64,000 nt of DNA, taken from the NCBI RefSeq assembly GCF_032362555.1, contig NC_083525.1:6309501-6373500 (forward strand), read 5' to 3'. The notes beneath the pieces were generated by a model that saw nothing but the letters and a program-made list of their open reading frames with translations, was not told the DNA's origin and made no database searches. Position numbers and translations under genes: made by a program. Below are positions 26,101-38,100 of the stretch, in pieces (the first letter of the stretch is position 1; the number at the start of each line of letters is the position of its first letter). Source of the stretch: Amyelois transitella (taxonomy: Eukaryota > Arthropoda > Insecta > Lepidoptera > Pyralidae).

Positions 26101-29100
26101 TTTCAGATCTTTACCAATCACAGTGGGCGATGTTCGTGACAATATAAATCGTCACGTCGAAGCCGTTGGCGTAAGATTCAGGTAAAAAATTTGCTTAAAT
26201 TTTTTTGTGTTATTTTACCGGTTATCAGTCCAGGGAACTAGAGGAATATAGGTACTTGAAGATGATTATAAAGCTGCGATGTCTCGTGCTTATTCTCAGT
26301 TTAAAAGAATTGCTTCTACAGGTTACTATCCTGCGGCCTGTCCCTCCTCCAAGGCGACATCCTGCCCCGGTCGCTGGCCCGGAACATCCTCCGGGAGAGG
26401 GTGTACAGCGTCTGCCTGGACTACTTCTGCAGAGGTCTCCAATGCCCGTCGAAAACCTCCGGCGCTTTGAGAGAGGATATCATATCGTTGATCAAGTTCT
26501 GGCAGCTGATGCATTCGGACAAGAAGTATTTGAAGAGCAGCGACATTGGCGGTAAGTTGTCACGACTTTATGATTCCGACTCAGTTTCCAGCAAAGGCAC
26601 AAGATTCAATACAAATCTGATTTAAAATTCCCTCCCGGTATTTCCCTTCCCCGATATATACAACTTAGGGATTTTCAAGGCAGAAGTGAATAGGCATTAT
26701 GGGGTTTACGTGAACCACCTTAAGTGTCATCTTCCTTACCTTCAGGCAGATTGAGATCAAACGGACTCAAATTATTTAAAAAAAAAACAAAATTAGACAT
26801 CTCCTCTCCTCTTCGCTTGATCAATTTCCACCAATTTTCAAGTTTAAGATGGGAAAATAAAGAAATATGATAGGTTATGAAAAACACATCTCCTCTCGTC
26901 TCATCTCTTCCCCGCTTTGGTGGCGTTACGGGGTAGACAGAGCTAATTGTCTCAAAATACTCGGAAACCACGAAGGTAAGTATCGGGATATAAAGATTTG
27001 GTTGTAGCGTATTACCTTTGAATCAGAAGGTTTAAGAACTCTCTTCTGTTCCAATTGCGCTTTATAACGAGCCATTTCTCCCGAGAAAAAGTGTACAGCG
27101 TCTGCCTGGAGTAATTATGCGGGGGTCTATAAGCAATATATACTTATACTTTTGCGATAAAAATGTGAACTATTTTCAGAATTCGAGCTGATGGGGCCGA
27201 GCAGCCAGCAAAGTATATACACTTCTACTTCGCCCACTGACAACCGCTCATCAGTTAACAGCAGTGATATAGGAAGTCGGCAGACCACTGGTTGGATCAA
27301 TACGGTATAGATTATTTATACATACACTAGCTGTCCCGGCAAACGTTGTTTTGCCATATAAATCATTTTTAAGTAATTTCTAGTTAAAAAATGTTAAGGG
27401 TGGACAACCCTTAACACCTAGGGGTATGAAAAATAGATGTTAGCCGATTCTCAGACCTACTGAATTTGCATGCAAAATTTGGTTAAAATCGGTAAAGCCG
27501 TTTCAGAGGAGTACGGAGACAAACATTGTGACACGAGAATTTTATATATAAGATATAGTATAATAGGGTCAGGTCAAGAGTACCCGAAACCGCCGAGAAA
27601 TGAATGTGGATGAAGCGAAGGAAGTATGCAGAGAACGTGGCAAGTGGAAAGATGTATTTCTCTGCCTACCCCTCTAGGAAAAAGGCGTGATTTTATGTAT
27701 GTATGTATGTATAATATAATCACGTCTTCAACCCTTTGCGCGTAGATAGAGCCAACGATCTCGAAAGAACGAAAAGTCATTTCAGATGTATGGCTTAACA
27801 ATGGAATTGACATCAAATTGTGACGGGTTACTGGTCCACAAGAAGAATCCTAAGTTTATGACGTGTAAAGAGAATTTATTCATACATCTATACTAATATT
27901 ATAAAGCTGAAGAGCTTGTTTGTCACACTGCAACTATAAGGAGCGAAGAAATAATGGAAAATGTGAAAAAACGGGGGAAATTATTCATCCTTGAGGGCTT
28001 CAATGATCCCTAAAATAACTATTCCACGCGGACGAAGTCGCGGGCACAGCTAGTATTATTATATGTATGAATAAATTTTTCAAAGTTCGCGTAGGAGAAT
28101 GACGTCTTCTCGCCGGAATCTGACGGCCTCTGTGGCGCAGCGGTAGGACGCTTTTCTGTGACACCGGAGGTTCCGGGTTCGAATCTCGGTCAGGGTATGA
28201 TGATAAAACAACTTTTTCTGATAATTGTAAAGTACTTACTAACTAATTATCAGAAAAAGTTACTATACATACACTAACTCAACTCAATTATAATAAATAA
28301 TATAGCATCATTGAGTTAGGGTAAGGGTCAGGTCAAAAGTACCCGAAACCGCCGAGCTTGCATGAAGAGAGTTATGAATGTGGAAAGAGGTAGTCTTTGC
28401 CTACCCCTCCGGGAAAGAGGCGTGGTTTTATGTATGTATGTATCATTGAGTTAGTATATCGTAACACAACTCTCGGACTTACTTCGAGGCTAACTCAATC
28501 TGTGTAATTTGTTTATTTAAACTTATTTATTTATTTAATGATTCCGTGGCATTATTTTGTTATCAGGTGCCAATGTCTACAACTACCCTCAGCAGTGGCG
28601 CTGGCAGTGTTGCTGGAAAGCGATCTAATAGAAGTGTCAAACCTCCCGCCAAATCCCAGGACACCTTCGTGAAAGATTACGTTAGGAAGAGGAACCTCAT
28701 TTTGGAGCTCATGGTATTATTTTCTCTTCATTATCCTTAGTACAGACTCTGTTATGTCATAGTTGAAGTTAATATTGAAGGAAAGAGATAGCGAGCCCTC
28801 GGGAGGAGATCCTGGTTTGTCGATCTTTTCGTTATGGGCGGCGATTTCAAAAGTACCGGTGCTAATTTATATGCATCAAAATCCTACTAATATTAAAAAT
28901 AATATTGGAAGCGAAAATTTGTATGTCAGTATGGATGTTTGTTACTCTTTCACGCAAAAACTACTGAACCGATTACGATACGAAATTTGATATGTAGGTA
29001 GCTAATGACCGAGAATAACATATAGGCTACTTTTTATCCCGGAGTTCCCGCGGGATTGATAGGGTTTCCATGCGGACGAAGTCGCGGGCAGCCTCTAGTT

Positions 29101-32100
29101 ATATTAAGTTTGATAAATTTTATAATTTTTGGGATGCACTGATTACTACAGTCAATTTTGTTCAGCCGCTTGAATGTTTCCAAAAATATGGTCGTTATAA
29201 CGACAACTCTGTCAGCAGGTCAACAGGTTGCAGAATTTAAACCATAGTTATTCCGTGTGGTTCCCGGCACTATAATAGAATAGGACCACTCCATCTTACC
29301 CGTGGATGTCGTAATAATCTTGGGATTCTTCTTGTAGGCGATGGTCTTGCTACCTGTCACTATTTGGATTTCAATTCCATCACTAAGTCATAAATCCATC
29401 CATCAGATAGCTCTGTCTACCCCGCAAGGGATATTATATGTAGGTATGTTATCCCGTGTAATGAACAAATAACCAACTCCTGGTTCACAACGGACCTCGG
29501 GCACCACCCCAAGTTTACATACATACATATACTCATGTCTATATCCCTTGTGGGGTAGACAGAGCCAACAGTAATAAAACGACTGATAAGCCTAGTGCAG
29601 CTGTTTGGCTTAATGATAGAATTGAGATTCAAAAAGTGACAGGTTGCTAGACTGTTGCCTAAAATAAGAATCCCAAGTTTATAAGCCTTTCCCTTAGTCG
29701 CCTTTACGACATCCATGTAAAATAAATGAAGTGATCCTATTCTATTCCAATTGTACATATATTCCCCAAGTGTAACAGATTTTAATTGACTATAAATATA
29801 ATGATGGAATAATTTAAGCAATTTTATATCTTACAGGCATGATGAGATAGTTTAAGCATTTTTCATCTTACAGGCAGTAGAAATAGAGTTCCTTGTGACG
29901 TGGCACAACCCGCACAGCAGGCCGGAGCAGGCGGTGCCGGGCGAGGACAACATCGCCACGTGGCGCTCCAAGCCCAACACCGACAAGACGTGGCGGGACT
30001 ACGCCAAGCTCGCCTGGGACATTAGTCCCATGCTGGCTATATTTCTGCCGGAGAGGTACTTGACTGATATTGTATTGAAGCAGTTTCCAGAGTTAATGTT
30101 TATGAAACAATAGCGAAACGTTTTCGGACGGGTGGAGTTTACCTATGATAAATTTGATACAAACTTTCACCCCCTCCATTTTAGTACCTTAGGGGTTAAT
30201 TTTTGTAAAAAAAAATATGCCGTGATAGAATTATTTTTAAATGCATAAACTCAAAATATTTATTGCATAACTGTATAGACGTGTGGGATAGGAATACATT
30301 AGTAGTAAATAGTATAATTAAATATTTTGTTTAAGGTTGAAAAATGAAGGCATAGTAGCCGAGATCAGGAGGAAGGTCCAAGCGCAACCGACGTCGGTGT
30401 GCCACATCCCTCAAGCGCTCAAATATCTCGTCACCACTGAGACTTTGTTGAACGACGCTCATGAAGTTAGTGTACACACAGACTATTATCAACATATTAT
30501 ATGAATAAATAAATATATACGGGACAAATTACACAGATTGAGTTACCCTTGAAGTAAGTTCAAGACTTGTGTTACGAGATACTAACTCAACGATACTCTA
30601 TTTTATAATAAATACTTATATAGATAAACATCCAAGACTCAGGCTAATCAGAAAAAGTTCTTTTCTCATCATGCCCTGGCCGGGATTCGAACCCGGGACC
30701 TCCGTTGTCACAGACAAGCGTACTACCTACTGCTTTACTGCTACCGCTGCGCCACAGAGGCTGTCAAATAATATATTCATATATAATAATATATATATGA
30801 ATTTTTGTTTGTGACAAATACGGGATACGAAACTGCAGGGTTATTGTAGCTATCTTGCAACAGCAAAGCGACCCGCCCGAAATTTAGAAAAATCTGCTCC
30901 CTTAATGCAAATTCGTATGACGAAAGACACTGTCATTGGCTCTGCTTCTACTAAGATAATATGTATCTGTATATTTGTATGTAAAGAATTTTGTTGTTAC
31001 GAAACATAACGTTGATATTAAAATTAGAAATGATTTCCTCCACCGACAGTTGGTACACATGATCACGTGGGCGCGAGTATCGCCCGTAGAGGCGCTGTCG
31101 TACTTCAGCCGGCAGTACCCGCCGCACCCGCTGTCCGCGCAGGCGGCTGTACTCGCCCTCACCGAGTACCCATCGTCCGCAGTGCTGCTGTACATACCGC
31201 AGTTGGTACAGGCGTTAAGACACGACACGGTAATTATATAACATCTGAATAGAAACATACATCTTATGTCAATTCCACTTCTGAGTAGAAGAAGACATAC
31301 ATACATACATAAAATCACGCCTCTTTCCCGGAGGGGTAGGCAGAGACTACCTCTTTCCACTTGCCACGATCTCTGCATACTTTCTTCGCTTCATCCACAT
31401 TCATAACTCTATTCATGCAAGCTCGGCGGTTTCGGGTACTTTTGACCTGACCCTTAACCAGGACGTCCTTAATTTGATCAAGATACGTTCGTCTAGGCCT
31501 TCCCACTCCGACCTTTCCCTCCACACTCTCCTTGAAGAAGACACCTGAAATAATCCCACTCCTGATATAAGTCCACAGCATGTTAACAGAATCCCACTTC
31601 TGAGTTAACAGAAGTCACACTTCAAATAAACGCGTCGAGAAAGTGATCTCGAATTTGTATGCAATTGCATTAGTGCCATCGCGTTACCACTAGGTGGCGC
31701 TGATCAACATCGCGTTTACTTGCTCGACGCGTTTGATCGAGTAAAACTCGCACTAATCCGTTTCATGTCAGAGAAAGAAAAAGATACAAATTCCACTGCT
31801 GATGTCATACGAAATTTCGATTCACATAGCTTATTTATAATGAATATCTTATCTCTCCTCTCTTTATATTTTTTAAAATAAACCAAAGTGTGCGAGGGAT
31901 GGAAGATGAGACGATACGGTAAATTTACCAGTTAATTAGCATTAAAGTGTGAAAAAAATCTGTCGTTTTAAAAAGACGTGGGATCTTTTTGATTCTGATG
32001 TTTTTGGTACAAATATAGACTGCAGCTATGGAGAGTAATGTTGTTGTGAAAAAAAAAAATACTGCTTAGTGTTTGAACCAAAGGCTAAAAAGTGTACTTT

Positions 32101-35100
32101 TACATATAAAACCTTTTTATAACGGAGGGATTGCGGCCAAAAGCTGTAGTACGCTATAAGGCAATAACATTTTTGTTATAGATGGGATATGTAGCAGAAC
32201 TGATCAAGTCTTTAGCCAAAAAGTCGCAAGTGGTCGCACATCAGCTGATATGGAATATGCACACCAACATGTATACCGACGAAGAGATGCATAACAAAGA
32301 CAGTGAGTTAAGATTTTTATTAATTTTTTAACAATTAAAAAACACCGCTACCCTGCCTATGTAAAATAAAAAAATCTAATAATTCCAATACCAAATTTAG
32401 GCTTCCCACGCCTAGAAGATCCTATTCCAAAGTGCCGTGTGGTCCCCGGCCGTTGGTTGGATGTCGTATATCGCCCAATAAGATAAACAAACTTCTATAC
32501 TTACTTAAATTTATTTATGAGAGTAATGAACACTGACAAAGATACAAACATCTAATTAGGATATCTTTTTTCCTCAATTCTATTGTCAATCATAAATCTT
32601 ATTTTTATAAACATTACTCGAGTCCAGAAAGGGATATAATTCGAAAAAATCCTTAAATGTAACTTTCACAAGTTCTGTGCAAATATCATTCAGGGCGTAA
32701 TAATCTATCTATTTTTCAGCGGCTCTATTCGACATCCTGGAAGGCCTTACTAAAGCCATAGTGGACGACCTGTCTGGCCCAGCGAAAGCTTTCTACGAAA
32801 GGGAATTCGACTTCTTCAGCCAAATCACGAATATAAGCGGCATCATCAGACCTTACCCTAAAGGTGCGGAGAGGAAACGGGCCTGTTTGGAGGCTTTGAA
32901 GAATATTAAGGTAAGTGTTCACTTACACTAAGTGGGACATGGAGATGAACATGTGGATGTGCGGAGTTTCTCAAAGAGACCTATATCCGAGGCAGCCTGT
33001 GTCCGTGACATGGAAGACAAAATGAAGGAGACCTAAACGTGGCCTACGCCGTTATGGCCACGTTTTGTGGATTCCTGCAGACTATCTGGTGGGAGGTGTG
33101 GAGGGTGCAATATAATGGGAACACATGGGAGAGAGGGTGTGTTTATCTATACTAATATTATAAAGCTGAAGAGTTTGTTTGTTTGGACGCGCTAATCTCA
33201 GGAACTACTGGTCGCTTCAATGATGCCCAAAATAACTATTCCACGCGAACGAAGTCGCGGGCACAGCTAGTCTACAGATATTTCTTCTTCCTTCTGGCGT
33301 TAATCCCGGTTACATCCTCACCTTTGGAGAGGAGCCCAGGGTGCGCCTTTGACGCCCGGAGTGACCCAGGGTGTAATTATGTGTGTTCTCCTTTATTATA
33401 CATATACATACATATAGTCACGTCTATATCCCTTACGGGGTAGACAGAGCCAACAGTCCCGAAAAGACTGAATGGCCAGATTCAGCTGTTCGGCTTAATG
33501 ATGGAATTCAGATCCAAATAGTGACAGGTTGCTAGCCCATCGCCTAAAAAAAGGATCGCAATTTTATAAGCCTATCCCTTAGTCGCCTTGTACGACATCC
33601 ATGGGGAAGAGATGGAGTGGTCCTATTCTTTTTTGTATTGGTGCCGGGAACCACACGGCACTTTTTTGTATTGGTGCCGGGAACCACACGGCACTTTTTT
33701 GTATTGGTGCCGGGAACCACACGGCACTCCTCCTTTATTTTTCTCCTTTATTTAATAGTACAATTCAATAGTGTAATTATTTTTTTAATTCATAGATACA
33801 TATTGTAACAGTTTATTATCTCACTTACAGGTACAACCGGGTTGTTATTTGCCATCAAACCCTGACTCCATGGTTGTAGACATCGATTATAAGAGCGGTG
33901 AGTCTATTGAATTAAAAAAGAAAATTACAATTAATTTATTTGCATTAGTGGCAAAATTTGTACTGTTGGACTGTTGAGGGGGTAATAAAATAGTTGAAAG
34001 AATGACAAAGATGACTAGGTATATCTTTAAATCGGAATTTGTTGCGATTGCGACTTAAACATTTTGGAATCGTAATCATTGACAGCGACCACAGCTTATG
34101 AGTGAGAAGGTTGGCCAATTTCAGTAGGCAGAGACTGTTAACCCTGGGTAAACAAACCAGTTCGGACAGTGCTTGATTAATTGTATAGGTTTCTTCAAAA
34201 TATTTTAATACATTGGTTAACTTCTCGCCTATCTACCACTAAACCCCTTTCTGACGAAATTGTGACCGGTGACTGCGTCGAATTTTGAACCTCATTGCTA
34301 GCGCACAAGATTCATATTCATCAGAATTTCGTGAGTGATCTGAACTATTTTCTGAAAGACTCACGAAATCCAGTACGATCACTTGGTCTGGTAATTTATA
34401 TTCATATATTCACGTCTATATCCCTTGCGGGGTAGACAGAGCCAAAAGCCTTGAAGGGACTGATAGGCCACGTTTAACTTATTGAGAGAGAATTTAGATT
34501 TAAAAGTGACAGGTTGCTAGCCCATCGACTAAGAGTCGAATTCCAAGTTTATTAGCCTATTCCTTAGTGGCCATTTACGACATCCACGGAAACGAGATGG
34601 ACTGGTCCTCAACCCCTATTTTTACTGGACCTGATATTCTTATCAATTTATTGTTAGCCGCAATAGATAACATTGTTATTTTTGTCTTTTGTTAAGGCAC
34701 GCCAATGCAAAGTGCGGCAAAAGCGCCATACTTGGCAAGGTTCCGCGTCAGGAGGTATGGCATAGCCGAGATGGAGGCCGTAGCTATGGCCATCGCCGCA
34801 GGGGAAGAACCGCCGGCGGTAAGTAGGATCCAATATGAACATATTGTTTAGACTAATAACGCCATCTTAAGTATCGCCGAGGAACTAATATAAAGTGTGA
34901 AGTTAGCTGCAAGCGCCTGCGTTATTCTTGCTACATTTCAGTGACTTTAAATTTTCCGCTGATTGTAACAATTAATTTCGATATACTTATATACGTTTTT
35001 ATTCTGAATGCCAAATAAATTAATTTTTAAGTTCCCGTCTTTTACCTTAAGTCTCAATACATATCTACTATTATTAACAAGCTGCTGCCCGCGATATTTT

Positions 35101-38100
35101 TGGCCCGGATTTTATTAGCATATCGATGTTGACTAATATGTTTGATTTTTTTTACATCATCCAAAAATGCAGATTAAAAACAAACTCAACGCGGTATTTG
35201 ACATTTCCGGGATGCGCACTAGCAATTTTTCACATAAAGTGTTAGTTGTACATATATACATACATAAAATCACGCCTCTTTCCCGGAGGGGTAGGCAGAG
35301 ACTACCTCTTTTCACTTGCCACGATCTCTGCATATTTCCTTCGCTTCATCCACATTCATGACTCTCTTCATACAAGCTCGGCGGTTTCGGGTACTTTTGA
35401 CCTGACCCTACGTTGAATTTACGTGCCGGGGACTATAACAATTTTCAACCTATGCAGGAGGAAGGCAAAGACCGCTACACGTCCATCGCGGCTGAGTCGT
35501 GGCAGGCGGCCATCTTCAAAGTGGGCGATGACGTGAGACAGGACATGCTGGCGCTGCAGGTCATCTCGCTGTTCCAGAACATCTTCCAGCAGGTCGGCCT
35601 CGACCTGTATCTGTTCCCGTACAAGGTGGTCGCCACTGCACCAGGGGTAAGTTAACTCTAAAAATATATCTGGATTTGATAAGTTCAGATGGGTAAGGAT
35701 GCAACAGGGACTGACAGCAATAAAGTACTTGCAATGATCTAACATAGGTAGCGGGTAAATTACTTTTTTGTGTGTTAAAGCTAGTATTTTGGGGCGTAAG
35801 GCTATTGCAAGACTAACAGTTTTTTGGTTATCTTGTTTTGGATATGGGCCTCTTACTCTTACAATGATAATTCCTAAGTTGTAGGCATAGGGGAATAGCA
35901 ATTCGCATAATGATAGATTAGGCGAATTACGAAGTACGATACTCGAATATTTATTGTCGCACATTAAAAATTACAAAACACAAAACAATAATTGGATTTT
36001 AAAGAATATGTACAATGGCGGACATATCCCAATTATAGTTTTTATGTGACTACAGATTGTTTTTATTTATACAACTTATTATTCTTTTTGTTTTAATACT
36101 TAAAATCACACACGGTCGGGCAATTGGATGTGGAACCATGATGCAATGTTTAGTTCCCTTGTTAAGGTCGACAAGACGGGACTTCGGGACTTGGCTTCGT
36201 GTTAAAACCTAACTTACCCAATCCTGTGTGACGTCACAGTGGTGACGACGCTACTGGTCCTTACGCTGCGAAGATGATGACTATAACTATATACTTCACG
36301 CATGTATAAGCTTCTTTATCCAAGTTTATAAAAACTGCCATTGTTTTCAGTGCGGCGTGATAGAGTGCGTGCCGAACGCAAAATCACGTGATCAACTCGG
36401 AAGGCAGACTGACATCGGAATGTACGAGTATTTCATCAAGAAATACGGCGATGAGACCACGCGGGAATTCCAGGTTTGTTCATACGTACACACTGATAAT
36501 TTTATATGATTTCCTAAATACCATAATGCTGATTTCAAACTCTGACTAGATCCCTTATTAATTATGTTTATTCAGATAAACTCACCTTACAATAAAACAG
36601 ACCATTTCGTTTATCCGTTCAGGAGGCAGACACAGAAGCACCGACGAAAGCACACACACACAAAAATACACAAACAGGCACACACACACTCGTAGAAGCA
36701 GAAACGCCAAATTTCTGAGGTTAAAACTCAACTCTGTATACGTTTCCAGGCGGCGCGGCGTTGCTTCGTGACATCCATGGCCGCGTATAGCGTGATAGGA
36801 TTCCTTCTTCAGATCAAAGATCGCCACAATGGAAACATCATGTTGGACACAGACGGGCATATCATACATATTGGTTGGTATTACATTATTTACCTTTCGT
36901 AAGGCTTGCAGAGAGTCTGTGGTCGAACGGTTAAGGTGCCTGGCTGAAATATGCAACTAATGCGTATGGGGGCACAGGTTCAAAACTTAATTGGGCCAAT
37001 GACCCATTTTTTTGATTTTCGTACATTAGTTTGAGTGTTAACCGATGTTCGTACGGTAGGGGAAAACTTTGTGGTGAAATCTGAGTATTCAGGCAACTGA
37101 ATGAGTAATCTTGATCCAACCCGAGTTAGGTCCTCCTGCAAAGGTTGCGGAAGCCAGTGAGACTAGCATGGCACGCGCTATGCCCTATAATCGCCTTATA
37201 AACTGTCGCTGTCTCGTTTCACGTTATAAGAAAAAGCGAAACAGAGATTGTTTATGCCATGCTAGCTTCGTAGATGGAATTCGCTTCGTGTAAAAACCTC
37301 ACTCACCTAATCTAGGATCAAGGTCGTAGAGGCGCACTTCGTGCTTCAGAAAAGTTAGAGTGTAACCGGAACTGATGCCAAGAATTTGTTACTGAATAAA
37401 TACTTTTTTAGAAATAGAAAACATTAATTTTCTAAATAGGAAACAGGTATGGCTTATTGACGTCAACATCGGCGGAACAAACTACACACTGGCATTTGCA
37501 CTGGACGTCAATTAACGAATATAGATCTTGAATCTAAATCGTGGACGAAAGCATATTGTCTACATTAAAAAGAAATAAATACTTAACAGATTTCGGATTC
37601 ATGTTCGAATCGTCTCCCGGCGGCAACCTGGGCTTCGAGCCGGACATCAAGCTGACTGACGAGATGGTGATGGTGATGGGCGGCAAGATGGAGGCGCCGC
37701 CGTTCAGGTGGTTTTGCGAGCTGTGCGTGCAGGCCTTCCTCGCCGTCAGGTATGTCTCGCGGGGTGGACAGCGCCTTGTTGTGTTAGAAGGAGACTTTGA
37801 CGTCAGATGGGAAAAAGAAGGGTCATGTTATGTAAGGTTGAATATAATAGAATAGATTCTCAGAGTGCCTCAAGGTACTACTATTCGGGATGGTTCCCTT
37901 GAATATGACTCGGCGATATATTTCAGAATAAGACCATACATTCATACATACATAAAATCACGCCTCTTTCCCGGAGGGGTAGGCAGAGACTACCTCTTTC
38001 CACTTTAGAAATAGACCACTTTAGAAATAGAATTACTAAAGTATAGTAAGACCACTTTCATCTCAAAAGGCGACTAAGGGAATGAACATTCGTCTTGTGC

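Noticed and set aside
28121-28195. tRNA gene-like sequence with A and B boxes
   Set aside because: It continues into a SINE body also present at 30502-30764 and elsewhere, and the acceptor stem pairs poorly. It is a tRNA-derived SINE head.
30695-30764. tRNA gene on the minus strand
   Set aside because: Same SINE-A head, with the SINE tail at 30502.
30902-31378. 158-codon minus-strand ORF
   Set aside because: It spans PI4KA exon 29 in antisense plus R2 LINE sequence; no domain or signal supports it.
33183-33443. 86-codon ORF
   Set aside because: Lies entirely in R3 and R1 repeat sequence.
33629-33727. CRISPR-like array
   Set aside because: The 33-bp units are contiguous with no spacers and are the end of an R1 repeat in a eukaryotic genome.
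35419-35964. 181-codon minus-strand ORF
   Set aside because: Antisense to PI4KA exon 34, which carries the kinase lysine, plus intron; no recognisable protein.
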